Positions 11,912 through 26,233 are shown, counted from the stretch's first letter. The stretch: 64,000 bases of DNA from Lycocorax pyrrhopterus obiensis (GCA_014706295.1 JACSVZ010000014.1:72586800-72650799); one strand, 5' to 3'. Notes: generated from the letters alone by a model not told the origin. Numbers and translations: made by a program.

Positions 11912-12010
11912 ATTATAAAATATAAAAAATATATAATATTTTTATAATATAATAATATTATATTTAATAATATAATATTATAATATAAAATTATAAAACT
12001 ATAAAAAGTT
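11912..12010. repeat. Pure A/T low-complexity stretch with TATAATA repeats
   Basis: From 11912 to 11998 (87 nt) every base is A or T, with many overlapping TAATATTATA-type palindromes and one C at 11999. It is prone to DNA unpairing or cruciform extrusion and to replication slippage. No gene lies nearby in the intron. Confidence 0.85.
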
Positions 12011-14310
12011 AAACTACCACACTAAGGGAAAACTCTGTAAGTGTCAAGAGAAAGCACAGACATTTATTCCCGGACCAGGAGACACAGGTCCTGTCAAGCC
12101 ATATTTTAAGGGTGACTTACATTTGCTGCATCTGACAATTGATAGAGATTCTTCTATTTTTTCTGAGGAATGTTGGTTGATTTCTGCGTCATTACTGAAT
12201 TATTGCAATTTGTTTGTTTAGACTTCAGCCTTTTCCTGCCATTGTACTGGGGAAATGTGGCTTTACTTCCAGCTGGTTAGGGGTTCCAGCAAATCTGTAT
12301 TTATTTCTGTGACTTTCAGTGTGCAGAATAATCATATCAGGAAACAAACCTCCTTCCACATGCAATGATATCAATCAACTCTTCATTATTATAACTTCTG
12401 AAACTGCCATGAAATGATGACTGACAAGTCTTATGCTTTTTTCTTTAAATTTTATGTATATTTGTAGCAACTTTCCAGTTGATACTGAGTTTATCACATA
12501 AAATAAAACAAAATCTTACAAATGTAAGTGTAAAAATGGTGACCACATGGTGGAGGGCAAGAGCTCACCCTGAGAAATATCTAAAGAGAGGGACGTGGAG
12601 GTCTCTAAATGGGACCACACCATCCTCAAGTTCCTTTGACACCACGAAGCCAATTTGACGTATTTTTTGTGTCAGGCTTGAGTATTCCCTAAACTGTGAC
12701 CCGAAGTCATTAGAAATCCAGGATCTGGATTCAATATATTTTGGTTTTCTGTTTGTGCCACCTATGGGGACTGGCTCTTTTGGAGTCACAATCCCATTAC
12801 TAGGAAAATTTATACATGGAAATGTATTAACTGGAGGAAAACCAGAAGCAAGAATACTCCTTTTGCAATTAAATGTTTGCAAGTTCAGTTCAAATGTGCA
12901 AACAGCTGTGAGCAAAAGGACGAACTAAACACCCTCCCAGTCAACAGCCACAACTTTCCATTCCCATGCTTTTAGGATGCATATTGTCATGAAAAAGGCA
13001 ATTCTGATTCTCTGCAGGTACATAAGCTCTTCCCAGGCTTTAGTAAGGACAACAGAACGCACAGGAAATACAAGTGGGTTTACCTCAAGGAAAATTTGGT
13101 TCATATTCCTCTGTCATGGAAGATTAAGTATGGCATATGGCCCAGAAAGCATAAAACAAAAAATATTCTCATAACATTTTGTGGGTTTGTTTTATTAAGT
13201 CATCAGTTTTGAAGTCATAATATCAGATAAGAGCCTTGACTCCCAGTAGGAAAAGTCTTTTGGCCTTTGTGCTTACCATGGAAAGCTTGAATGTATGAAC
13301 TGCAGGAGTAAATTGGGGAGAATAAAGAATAAAAAAGGAGAAGACATTTCAAAATGAGGCCAAAGCTCCATTTTAGCAGCATTTTCTATTGCCTTTTGAG
13401 AAAAAAGGGAGAAGGGCAAAAGCAGCAGGAAAGAGTGAAACGTATCAGAATTGCAGTATTGCTTTTCCTCAAAGAACAGAGGGGTGCAAGCAGGAAGCTC
13501 AGCTCTTCTCTGCATGGGAGGCACTGTTGTAAAATGTTGAAAATTCTTCTCAGAGCTGTGTTTAGCTGCACGTAGAGAAGGAAACGAAGCAGGACAGAGC
13601 ACGGAAAACACGAGGCTCATTTACGCTGCTTCCCGATTGAGTCTTCCATTTCCTGTCATCCAGCCCTTAATTGCTCCTGGCTTTGACCTTTAATGCAATT
13701 CCCCGGCACTAAGCTGATGAGCATCTCCGGATTGACTCAGGAAGCTGTGGGTGCCCCGTGCTCGATTCAGTGCTGGGGGAGCCTTTGGAAGTGCTGTATT
13801 TCATCCCAAAATGACCTTGGATACGTTCCACAGAGTGCACTGCTCGGACAGTGAGGGATGAGCCAACAGATTCGCCTGTGATGCTGACCTTTGCTTTCCT
13901 CCTCCTGAAATGAAATCACAGCAGAGGATAGCCAGAGGTCCACAGGCACAGGGCAGGCCATTACAGATGAGTGCTTGCTGCGTCCTTCTAGCACAGTTTA
14001 TCATTCCACTGCTGCAGGAATTCTGGGGTGGCTGCAAGTCAGGCAACTTTATTGGAAAGCTGGAGCCCAGCACCTTGCTGCTTACATCTCTCTGTCACTC
14101 AGGGCAATAACTTGTCAATGCACGATGGAGAGCCCACAGAGGACTTCCAGGGGGTCATTATTGCCATCCTAACTCCTTGCTGTCCCAAGGAAAGAACTTG
14201 CTGTGCCAGCAGAGGACATAGCACAATATCCATCTGAGACTCAGGCACCTGAAAACAAGTATTAATTGCTGCCTTTTAATTACTTATTGCTTTTAACAGG
14301 AGAGAGAGAA

Positions 14311-14520
14311 TTGCTGAGTAGTTAGGGCACTTTGCTGTAAGGATATTTTACTGCTGCTGCTGAAGCACTGTTTCAGTCCCCTGCTCTGAGTTAAATCCCT
14401 CAGTGAGTTTGAATAAGTTGGAGGCTCTTAGTCCTTCATTCCTCCACCTACCAAAATGGGATGATAAAACTTCCTCCCTTTACAGGGGTGGTGTGAGGGT
14501 GCAGATATTCGTGCAGGCAG
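14311..14520 (+). mobile_element. MIR-type tRNA-derived SINE relic
   Basis: In order: an A-box-like GAGTAGTTAGGGCAC (MIR TAGTGGTTAAGAGCAC), a B-box-like GTTTCAGTCCCCTGCTCTG (MIR GGTTCGAATCCCGGCTCTG), a middle part with AAGTTGGAGGCTCTTAGTCC, and the MIR tail-like CCAAAATGGGATGATAAAAC followed by ACAGGGGTGGTGTGAGG. The order and spacing follow the MIR consensus I recall, so chance is unlikely. It is old and diverged, as expected of a family that predates birds and mammals. Confidence 0.68.
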
Positions 14521-16243
14521 CCTCAGCAGTTCATCTGGTGGTGGCACAGAGTCACCTATAAAACGTGGCTGGGCAGCCAGCTCGGTCAACCAAGGCCAAT
14601 TACTGCTTTCATCTCAGGGCCATATTTATTTCTCCTCGTGACACTGTCCCAAGAAGGCCTCCATGCAAGGCAATCTAATCCTGGCCATCTCCAATGGCTT
14701 TGGGAGGGATTGTAATGAAGGAATCCAGAGGAACTACATGGAAAATACATCTCTATCATCAATCGCTGCTCAGTTGGTACCATATCACCTTTTTTTTATA
14801 CAAACTCGTGGTTCCAGCAGCATTTGTGAGCTTTGTTGAGACACTGAATCACAGCCACTGAGCCCAAAGCAACAATTCCTTTAGGAGCTGGAGTAGTTCT
14901 CAGCACTCATGTTGATTTGGGCTACCATCTTCTGTAGTACTTCAAATAATCATCATTCCAAATACTGGAGAGATGTCTGAATGCTACAGACTACAGGAAA
15001 GTGAACCTGAGTGAAATAAAAGAATCTAGACTGCCTGGGAGTACTGGGAATCATTTAGGTAAGACAAGAAAAAGGTAATTATCTGCCCCAGAAACTTTCC
15101 AACTTGCTTCTAGAAAAAAAAATACAACAAACAGCACAGAGAAGACGTGGAAACAACAAGAAAACCTACATAAAATTCATGCAGTTTGTCACTTATAAAT
15201 GACACATTTTAGTGGTCAAAATTAAAACTAAAAAAAAAAAAAAAAATCGGCTGTACAGAAATTAAAAATGGGAATTTATGTGCCTTTTTGAATGCAAGGA
15301 AACCCCCATTATTCCCTGTGTTTGAGGCATATTGTGTGTAACTGCTATGCACTTACTTTACCAAGATATAAATGTCTACACAAGTAAAAGGAAAATAAAA
15401 ATCTGGTCAAAATGCCTTGAGCAATGAGGTTATTGTTCTTTCTGCAGAAGACAAAAAAGGCAGTTCTGGCTCAAGCTTTGTTGAAAATAGCCGTGCAGCT
15501 TTCCACTATTTACTTTTCTAAAGGTTAATACATCAGCCTGAAAAATCTTGAATAATTACAGTGAGGGCTGTGTATGCTAATGTCTTCTGACTCATTGACT
15601 TGGAGGCCAGTAATATTCCTTTTGATTTTCTGACTTCATTTTCCTGTTAAAGTGTGGGTAGCCTCCAAAATTACTAATTTATAGATTTTTAGGCATAGTG
15701 GGAAATATTTTAGGTACTTTTATTCAAAGCGAGTAAAAGTATTTCATGTGATGGCCCCTTGCTCTGCTGATTTTTCTGTGGGTATGTGCTTGATAAAAGA
15801 TGTCACAAAGTAAAGTTCACCATTGTTTATTGCATGAGAAGTTTAGATAATTTGGGGTTTTCCACATTTTAGCATGTGGGAGAGGACATTTCTGACCTTG
15901 GGGTTTCAGGAAAGCCAACACGAACTTGGACATAGAGCTGGAAAATATATTACCCATGAAGGCATTATTTGTGTTGTATTTAAACAGCAATTGCTACACT
16001 TCTGACATTATACTTTCAGGTTTTGAAGCAAATAGGAGCTGTGGGACTCTCTGAGAGATGGCAGAATACTGCAGGTTCCTCCAGCAACCTTGCCATAGCT
16101 CACCTCCAGGAGCTCTTCTTCAGAAACAGGAGCATAATATGTAGTTCTTGCGAATCACTTTTCATCCCTACATCTTAAATACCAAAAGAGAGATGGCAAC
16201 TAGCATCAAGTCATTTAAGTGGACATGAAGTTAAAATTATATA

Positions 16244-16250
<7 letters not shown>

Positions 16251-16298
<48 letters not shown>
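16251..16298. repeat. ATT microsatellite
   Basis: About 16 uninterrupted ATT units, flanked by T-rich runs on both sides. It is probably length-polymorphic. Confidence 0.95.
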
Positions 16299-16865
16299 TA
16301 TTTTTTTTTAAATTAAAGCTGGTGTTCTGGAACACGTTTAGCAGTTTCAAATCAAAGAGAAATCTTGTGAATTTTTCCTGGATGCTTCCACGATGCAGAG
16401 AATCCTAAATATACGTGTTCAGGCTCTATCTGCAGTGCCTGTGCCATGATTGCCCTGTGCACTGCTCTGAGGTGATGCACAGAGCCACCACAAGACTCAA
16501 GGAGCAGACCAGCAAGGAACAGAAAACATTTTCAGGTCAGGATATTCCCTCAGCAGCTGCTGAAAATGTTTCTTGAATTTGCAGATGTGGACATCTCTTG
16601 TGAAATTAATAACTTTGCTTCAGTAACCAAGAGGAGTAGACAGTGTTGCTTAGCCTCTCCTTCTGCCTGCTGAAAACCAAACCCTATTTATCTCTGACAG
16701 CACCCACTGGACTCTTTTGCCAGTGCTAGAAAATTAAGTGGCTTTTCGTTTTTTTTCTGATGACCAGCAGAAGGAAAGCTGGGTCTGCACAACTTTATCC
16801 TTGTAAAACATTACAACCTAGAAGCCTTGAATATCTTTGCATGCTTCAGAAATATTTTCCTTAGT

Positions 16866-16935
16866 TTGGGGGGGTTTTGTTGGGTTTTTTTTTGTTTTGG
16901 TTTGTAGTTTTTTGGTTGATTTGTTTTTCAACAAG
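16866..16935. repeat. T/G-rich low-complexity run
   Basis: A 70-bp stretch of T runs broken by G runs (for example GGGGGGGTTTTGTTGGG and TTTTGGTTTG). It is the strand complement of the C/A-rich tracts seen elsewhere in the window and of the same general character. Confidence 0.75.
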
Positions 16936-19900
16936 GATTGGGGGTTTTTTTGAGTATTTTTTGAGGTAGTAGCATTATCCCAGATGTTTTAGGACCTCTA
17001 GAGGAACCGTTTCTAGGTGTTCTAGTGAATGCTAGGTTGTTAGAATTTATTCTCTTATATCCTTAACATCCAAGCACAAGAAAGGAGAATTTTGAAGCAG
17101 GAGGGGAAGACACAGGTGGGAGGACAGAGCAAAATATTTACACCTTCTCATGAAGGGAATGAAACCTGAGGAAAGGTAAAAAAATATCATTTTGGCTAAG
17201 AAACACAATGGATCGAGAAACTGTAGGTGCTGAACAGCTGCAGAAGTTTGAAGTGAGCACAGGGAAGTTGGATGCTGGGCCATCTCCAGTCCTGGATGTT
17301 TTTCCTTCCTGGGATTTACTGCTTGCTCTGCCGTGGCACAGCTGGGAACTGCTCTGTGTCCCTCCCTGAGCTGCAAGTGGGAGGCCTTTCCCTGCAAACA
17401 CATCTCTTACCCCCAGAATAACCAGGCAGAAAATACTTTCTTTCAGAGTTTTATTAAAAGGTAAATAAGTAATAAATAAATGTTAGAATGTGTAAAGAAT
17501 TACAAAGAAGGAAACCAGCTGAAGTCCAAATATTGTTTCTGAATTCAGAGCACGTAAGGAAAATCTTGAGTTTTAGTCAAGGTGCTATTTATAGCTTTTA
17601 TGTTAAGAGTTTATAGTAGAAATGAGTTTATAATGGAAAGTATGTCAGGTTATGAGTGTGCCAGTACCTTTCCTCCAACAAAATCTAATTTGAGACATTT
17701 AAACAGAGGTGCTTGGAGTGGAAGACTAGCGTCAAAAGCTTTTTTTTTTTTTGTCTTTTCTTATGACCAACTTGAAACCCTTCATGAAATACGTGTGCCA
17801 GCCCTTTTATAGTAATAATGAAGAGAATTTCTGAGCTTTTACATAGCATCTGACTTTGGAGCCTTTGATGTCCCAGCTGTGAGATAGAGGTCACACACTA
17901 ACTCACACAGTAATTGAGAGGGGAGGTGCACAGCCACTGCCAACCCCAGTTCCACCTGTGATTTGGGCTTCCCCTTTTGCTCTCGCTCTGCTCTCAGGAG
18001 ATGGGATCTGTTGCAGCCACCCCCTGCTTTATTCTGGTCTGTGGGTTTGAATGCAGACCTGACTCAGTCTCCAGCCCTGTTCCCTGACTTGTTTCAGTAG
18101 GGAGCCTGCTGTTGTGCTTTTACCCTCACTGCCAAACCCTAGGCTAGAGTCTGCTTCACTCAGTGTGGGATTTATACACCTGGAGCTGTGTGACAGCTGA
18201 GGAGGAGCTGTCTTCCCTTGGGTAATCCATGTGGACCATGATGAGAACTGAGGTCCCAGTCAGATGCTCAACAATTGTTCTTCTCCACTCCCCCCCCAGC
18301 ACCTCACCCACAATCTTGGAATAAAAAAAAAAAACTTGTTTTTATGCCACAATTGCCGTCGCCTTCCCATGGCAGAGAAGGTATCACATTTCTTTAATTG
18401 ATTTTCCCCTGCAGCACATCCGAGAGACTGTGACTCCCTGAGATCGAAATGCCTCTGGTATCTAAAGGCAGGGATTGTTCCATCCTGACACCAGCAAAGA
18501 TCAAAGCCAAATGCCCCAAGTTAGTCTGGAAGCGAGAGGAAAATGGTCCTTATTCCACATTTATACAGAACAGATCCATGACTGCACCTCAGAAGATGTG
18601 TCGTGTAAATCTGAGATTAAAACAGCAGGGTTCAAAGGCATTAATTCTATGTAGTGTAATCTTTTAGTGGCACGTTGGAGGTGAGAAATTTATCTTCCTT
18701 GAATGCAGGGTTTATATGCATGCTTTTATGTCTGTGTCAGATCTAATTAGAGCAATGACCTGATTTCTTTGGGAAGAGATTTCTACTGTCTACAGCCTTT
18801 CCAGTGAGACTGGATTGTTAAAAAGCTCATCAATTATATTTATGCTTCTCAGATTGTTTCGTTTTGGTGCTATGAAGCTGCTTTTTAAATAGTACCTCTT
18901 CCTCAAATTGACCAAAAGAAGAGAATATTTGCTATGGTTGCCATCATGTATCACCCAATGGAACCACATTTGCTAATTTTCTGTTGTCAGTGATATTTTC
19001 TTTACTACTTTTTGCTGTATTAGCAGCTACAGCCCCTAAAATGAGAAGCTTTTCTCCCCTTGGATGTGCAGTTCCTGTGAGAATGTTAAAATAGCTTTTC
19101 CACATGGATAACCCATTTTAGAAACAGATTAATCACCACAGACTTTCACGTTTGAAGGAGGGTTGGGCGTGGAGGTTGCGTCTGGAGTCTGCTCAAGCCC
19201 ATCCTCTGAGACTTCAGTCCCAGAGAACAGAAAGTTAATAAATAAGTATTCACTTTCTGCCTGGGACCCACAGTAACTGCATGAGAAGTCATTCTTTTTT
19301 CAGGGCAGACAATAACATGTCTCGGTGTTTCAAGAGTGAAAAACAGAGGGAAATTATTTTCTTCTTATTTATTTTTAATGTTCGATAATTTCTCTCCTTA
19401 TCCCAGGCGGGCTCCTCTAGTGAGAGGATGAACAAATTCCTGAGCACTGGTCAGTCTTTCCAGCTCTTACTGGTGAAGCCAGAAACTTATCTTGCTTTAT
19501 CAGGGTGTTATCAAAACACAAATCTGTGCTGGCCATCCATACATATGTAACATACAGATAAACACGTGCTTTCTGCAATGAGAGTTCACTTTGCTCACCA
19601 ACTGCTACCAATTATGCTCCTGGAGGCCTTTTTTCCCTCTTGCAGCTATGCCCACACCAGGGCTGACCTGTCAGCATCTCCCTACCTATCTAGCTAAATC
19701 AACAAACCCTCTCTAGTGTAGATTAAATTTAATTAGGGATTAGCACAGCTCCCAGTCCTGTTAGGCAGCCCTCAGGCTGGGAGGTGGAGCTGTGCTGGGG
19801 TTGTTTTTTGGGGGCCTTCACTGGGATAGATTTGGGCATTTGGGGCTCTTTTTTTTAACCCCTGCTATTTGACTCTTTAAAAACCCTGCCCTGGCAAAAG

Positions 19901-22900
19901 AGAACAGCTGGAGAAGAGCATTTAGAGTGCAAACCCTGACATTTGGATGTGAGGGAATCCATGCCTTTAGCCTCTGAGAAAGAAATGAAACTGAGCTGAC
20001 CCCACAAGATTTAAACTCCTGGTAAGTGAGAGATCCTGGAATAGAGTCCCATGCCCCGTGTGCTCTGCAGTTTTCTGTAGCCTGGGAAATTTATACATGT
20101 CACCGAGATGAAAGCTGGCCTAAGTACAAGCCAGTATCTCAGTTAATTCATTTGATAATTTAAGGACCTGGTAGAAAATCACAACTCTGACTTCTAAAAG
20201 TGATAAGGAAATGATAAACGTTGATGATGCACAGATCATGGTCCGACAAATACTTGTGGTAGGTGGTACTACACGGGGTGTGGAGAAAAATGACAAGTGT
20301 TCCATAGTACTGACTGTGGAGCATATGAGGAGAAATGAGCAGAAATACCAGCTTTTCAGGGAAATCCTCATCAGATCCTCCTGTTCTCCCCTCTTTCCTT
20401 TGGGGCAATGCAGGCTATTGGTAACAACCCCTGCCATTAGCACACCAAAGGGGAAACCAATCCTTTTTCCAAGAGCAGCACTCTGGGGCAGGGATTCTCC
20501 TTTCAGGCAGTTTTGGAGATGCATTGTTTCCACGGCATTTCAGTTCCTCACCCCAGGCCACAGTTTTAACAGCCCTGTTTGCAGTGAGTGGAGCTTATTA
20601 TGGAAATTCTCCTATCTTCTCTGGGGCAGGAATTTGGTGTAAAAGCTCAGTAAAGCTTCGGTAACTGAAAAAAAAAAAATAGAGAATGGCTGTGCCAAGG
20701 CAAAAGTCAGCCTTGCCCTGTGTCCAGTGATCACCTGCAATTGCCTGAGGAAAGAATATCTATTCCAAAAAATTGGGCAGGAGGAGTGCAGACCTCCTGT
20801 CTTGTGTATCTTTGTAGGAGATCCCTGTCTGTAGAAGGGATGTCACCCTCCAGAGAGTGACAAGCCCTGCCTCAGGAGCACAGCTTCCCCTCAGGGGTGA
20901 GGATGGGGACTGGGGGGTGTTTAAAGCCCTGGCAGGTGCTTTTGGAGAACAGGGAGTAACGTCTGTGAAGCTGAAAAACAGCCTGCATAGTCCTGAGGAC
21001 ATGAAAGCCCAGACAAAAGCCTGGTGTTTATTCAGGATGGCTGTAGAACTGCTGATCCCTGAAATTAACTAACTTTGGAGGAACTTGCAAAAAAAAAGTA
21101 AGTGAATCCTATCAATTTGCCATTAATTTAATCTTTGAAACACAACTCATTTTCAGCCTACTAACGTGGGTATTCTTGTTGACTAAGCAAGCATACAGCC
21201 TTGTCTGGCTTAAACCAAATCAATACAATTTCCTTGTTAATTGAGTTTCCCAGTTCCGAGGTTGTCAAGAAAACCTGCTCTTAGGTTAATGTTTTGGTTT
21301 GGCTTGCTTGAGGTTTTTTCTGAAGTCTGCACAGGTTTACTTTATCTTAAGGACTGACCAAGAGCCAGCAGATATTGCTGGCAGAAAAAATTAACTCTCA
21401 AGCCAGTTCACTTACCAATTACATTGATTTTTTTTAAAATGTCTTCTGTTTCATGCCACAGCCCTACAAATTAAAAACCGTCCTTGGACTTCGGTTCTCT
21501 CAACCTCTGTGTATACCAAACCCAATTCTCTCTTGTTTGTGGTTTTCCACATATTCTTTTTCTTAATGTATGTCACTTTCCTGCAGCAGAATGTGCTTCC
21601 TAGGCGTAGACTCTTCAGTCGTGTCTTCCTACATCTGAATATATCTGAACCTAAAATATGATGCACCTTTGTAACTGTGCAAGGAGCACTAAACTGCCTG
21701 CTCTGCAAGCCCTTGTGCTTATACAGCTTGAGAGGTTTTTATTTGCCATGATATGTTCAGCATCACGATTTTATCAAGCAGTTGCAAATTGTCCAGTTAT
21801 TTCTCTCCTTTGCATTTTCTGAAATTTGCTCAGACCACTGTGGTTTTCCATGATGGGGATGCCACACCAGGGTAGTGCATTCAAGGGGGTTCCTGCATTC
21901 TTTTTCATTTTACACCTTTGATTTACAAACAAGTCCTGAAATTATCTTTATTTTCACAACAGTCACTCTTAGTGGTCCGGAGTGGAAATGGAACTGCCAT
22001 TTTCCTCTCTTTCTGCCACACCTCTGGGATGTAAGGTCTGTCTTCTTCACATTTTGCTCATAACCACTGCAGCAGGCAGGGAGAAACCTCCTGCGTAACC
22101 AAGCACTTCAGCAGCCAAGCCATTTAAGCCAGCCACAAGTGCCTCCATTTCATTTGCAGATATTTAATGACCCTTATCAGGGGGAACAGCGTTTCTCTTA
22201 AAACAAAGAGTCCACTTAGGAAATTACTGGAGTCAGATACTGTGAGAGAAGTCCCAGGGATGAGACAGATGCTTTGGTGGCAGTGCTGAGTGTTACTGGG
22301 AACAGGTTTGTAGCTCTGTGTGGATCAACAGGAAGCTCCATCTGAGTGTGTTGCGTTGTGTCATTAATAGCATCAGCCAGGAGAGTTTGCACCCGCCATG
22401 AGGGGGAAGAAAAAGATTTCTGCCTGAAATAGGAATTGATTGACCTACTTATATTGAGGTTTTTGCCAAAAATCAGGTGTACAAAAACAAAAGGGATCCC
22501 CTGTTTCGTAACCTAGTCCTCTCCTATCCACATTCCACTTCATCCCAGACAGTTTTTCACAGAGCAAGCAAGTTCTGATTTAAAACTAGTTGTGTTGCTC
22601 TCTTCCACACTAAAATGTCTTTATGAAGGCTGTGAAGTTTTTCTACAGCTTAAAATTATATCATTTCCACTTTAAGCTTATTTACAGCCCCCTCAGTTCT
22701 GTTCCCAAGTCTTAGCTGAAATATTCTTTAGCTTCCCTGGCATTTACTCTCTGGTATATTTACAGAGAGCAAGCATGTCCTTACTGAGGTGTGTTTTGTC
22801 AGACCAACCAAGACAAGCTCTTTTGGCCTCCTTTTGCAAACGGGTTTTCCTTTCGTCTGATTGCCCCAATAAACCCTTGCCTGAATGTGTCCCGCTCTAA

Positions 22901-23984
22901 GCCACCTCCTCCTCCTCCTCCCAGGGGACCAGGAACACGGGCAGTCCTCATCTAGACACAGAACTTTTCTGGTGTGATCTACCTCTAGTGCAGCTCTCCT
23001 CCACTGGCGCATTTACTGTTCACGTGTCGTGAGCAACCACTCACTCACAGATGCATTTCTGCAGCACTGTCAGTTTGCAGCTTCAGTTTTCAAATTATTC
23101 TCCTTTCCTCTGGAGTCCAATAAATCCTTTACCTGTTCCTTTCTAGTGCTGTTGTTAACTTATTCAGTTCAAAGTGCAGAACTGCAGCCTCTCTATGTCA
23201 GTATCTGCAACTGCAGACAGACAGAGTCTGGACCTTTGAAAAAATACTAATTTCTGTCATCTTTCTCACATCTGACTGACCAAGGCTGACTGTGTAACTC
23301 TCTCTTAGCATTGCTATAAACCAGCAAAGAACTTTTTTTTTTTTTTTTAATAAATGAATCATGCATTTTTGGACTCACAACAAAAAGTGGTTCTCAGACC
23401 ATAGTTTGAATTTGTTGTATCCTCCTTATTGTTGATTCTTTTGTAAACCAAGCCAAAAAAAAAAAAAAGTAAAAAAAGAAAGGTGTATGCATAATATTGA
23501 GGTGACACTGTTTACTTTTATTAAAGTTTGAAAGGGTTGCCTTTATTTGGAAAGATTTTCCTACAAACATCCACAGTCTTACAAATGTTTATTATTTGTT
23601 TTCAGTAGAATTTAGCTAACAAGACTTTAACTAAACAATCATATGACTCATGTGTTTTTCCAGTATTCTCAGGCCTAGGATACTGCAATGAAAAGATACT
23701 TAAGAAAAGCAGGGAAGGGGGGGAAACGGTACAAGTGGACATCTGCATGTTTTCCTGTGTGTAAACATGTGGTCAGCTATCACACAGGGCCTCAGAGTGT
23801 GGAAATGGATGGTGTTTTTCAGTGGTGGGCCGGTGAAGAAGTCCAGTTCTGTTCTAGGCACTGATAAAGTCTCATCGCAGCGATGCCACAGCTCCTCCTA
23901 ACTCTAAAAATATCCATTTCCACAATACCCTTTGAGCAACAAAAAGCACCGTCATGGTGTCACCTCTAAGGAGCTTAGACACAG

Positions 23985-24112
23985 AAAACTAACCCTCCCC
24001 ACCACTTCCACCTTCCCCTGAGGTCCCACATGAAGGGTGGAGAGGGCAGGGTTGAACTCATATCCTCCCACAGCCTGAACCCGTGGCCTAACCCCTAGAC
24101 CTCGCCCCTCTT
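23985..24112 (-). mobile_element. MIR-like tRNA-derived SINE relic
   Basis: On the minus strand, starting near 24110, there is a pol III A-box-like GGTCTAGGGGTTAGGCC (24101-24085) resembling the tRNA D-arm GGTCTAGTGGTTAGG. A B-box-like GAGTTCAACCCTG follows (24059-24047), then GTGGGACCTCAGGGG, which resembles the MIR GTGTGACCTTGGGCAAG. The T-stem does not pair, so it is not a working tRNA gene. A MIR-family or other tRNA-derived SINE is the best reading; a decayed tRNA pseudogene is the alternative. Confidence 0.45.
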
Positions 24113-26135
24113 TAGAGCAACTGATCTCAGTAGAAAATATGTTTTGCCATTGATTGCAGATTAATTCAATTAAAAAAATTGCTGAAAGAGTTGTGCTTTC
24201 ACAAGTGATCCCCATCTGGCTTTGATCTGGCTGCACCTCCAGCCAGTTCTCCACCACCACATATCCAAGGAAAATTCACGTATCTTTGCAGCAAGAAGCA
24301 GATGTTTGATGAAAACAGTTCTGTTGTAAAATTAAAGTGTTTACCTTCTCAGAAGCAATGATCCAATGGGGACCTGCATTGGCAACGTGGAGCAGCAATT
24401 TGAAAAAATGCAGGGCGTTATACCATTGTTATTATTTCTTTATGAAAGTGAGTGGCTTTTTAAAGTCATTCTCAATGACATTGAGAGTGCAGGCAGTGCA
24501 ATTCTCAGACCATAAGACAAAGAAAAAAAAAAAGAGGGAGGACAGGACCAAGTTCTCATGGTTGGCTGGACAAGGAGACCTGTTTTATGCTTTGCACCAG
24601 GATCCATGACAAAAATGTTTTACTGCTGGTAATTCCTTACAGCAGGCTGGCACCAGCTCCCTCTCAGGAAGTCTGGAAGTGCATCTGTTCTCTCACAGAG
24701 TGGCATCCTTGAAAGATGCAAAGGCACTGTTAATGTTTTTAATTTTAATTTTTATATTGCCCGTACTGCCAGCTTGGCTGGGGACGAGGAATGAGGAGTT
24801 CACCAAATTAAACGTGGGGCAGTCAGAAAGGAGATGCTGCACCTTCCCTGGAGAAAACAGAGGGCATCTGGCCTGTTTCCAGATCTCACAGCATTAACAT
24901 TACGTAGACAGTTTCTTGACATTCCCATGACATTTACAGTATTTCCTAAGCAAAAAGTCTAAGACCACATTGTAAGTGGTGATCAGATCACGCGGTTTGA
25001 GCGACCAAAAAGCTTGAATGAGTTTGGAAACCAGCTGCCTGCAGTGACATGGGATTTTATACAAACAGTGTCACTGGGTGGTTTTCCTGGCTTCTTTCCA
25101 ATTTATTCCTTTTTGCCATGTTTCCAGAACAGAAACTTTCTCTGTCCTTGTAGGGAGGTCAAGGCTTGTTGGTGTTTGAGGCTCGTTTTGTTTTCCATGT
25201 GCAGTACCACTTTTCCCACCAAGGACATGCGCACACTTTGTGGGAACTGGAGAAGGTTTAGACTGTGTAAATTCACCTTCTAGGTCTGCTTCAAAGCCCC
25301 ATCATAATTTCAGTGACTGGGAGGGCATGGGAGGTCTCTGTGGGGAGACGTAGCACGGGTTGTAGGAGGGATGGGCAACCACTCACCACAGAAAACTATG
25401 AAATGGGACTACAAGTTAGAAAACCTAATTCTTGTCATCCTGGGTGCTCTGCCTGGCAGAGTTTAGAGAGTGGTGTTGCTTTGGTGCTCAGTAACCTGAA
25501 AATTGCTAGTGGGAACTAAAAATCCCAGAGCCTCTCTACTCAAATGTCCCAGTCTCATCCTAATTAATTAAATTTAAAAAATGTCCACTATGCTTAATGG
25601 GCTTTGAGCACCTTCTTTGCCTTTTCATTGCACACAAAAACCTCAACAATTCCACCTGACTGATTAGAAAAGGTGGGTGGATTAGATTAACCATTCAATT
25701 TAAAGCATGAAATCTGGCACAAAGAGTTCAGGTACAGAAAGGCAGTTCAAGCTCCCAGAGACAGCAATCATAATGATAATACTTAATAATATAACCATAT
25801 AATCAAATTAAATGAGGGAGAGAGATCAAGTTTTCTTACTGACTCCCAGTGACCTCCAGACTTGCATGCTCAAGAAGAGCTTTTTGCTGAAGAAGATGTC
25901 AGAATACAAACACAATCTGTCTGCAGAGACAGCTCTCAATTTTTTGAAGACCACTGATAGGCGGAGATTGCAGTAAAAGCAATCTCCTCTAACAGAAGGG
26001 ACTGCAAAAAAAAGTGTCCAATTTATAAAGCAAAAAGCGGATTTACCTTTCTATGTTATCAAAAAACACCACCCCGAATACTTCAAGCAAAACCATCCAA
26101 ATTCCTGAACTAAAAATACCTTTATACAGACCATT

Positions 26136-26233
26136 ATTAAAAATAAAAAAAACCAAACAAACAAACATACAAAAAAAACCTCCAAAAACAAAACAAAACA
26201 AAAAAAACCCACCCAACAACAAAAAAAACCCCT
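26136..26233. repeat. C/A-rich low-complexity tract
   Basis: About 98 bp of A runs with interspersed CC and CAAA/ACAAA units and no G on the + strand. It resembles the tracts at 38235, 51911 and 53800. Confidence 0.85.

Noticed and set aside
24040..24112. Working tRNA gene on the minus strand
   Set aside because: A and B boxes are present but the T-stem does not pair and the acceptor ends match only partly, so a SINE relic or pseudogene is more likely.
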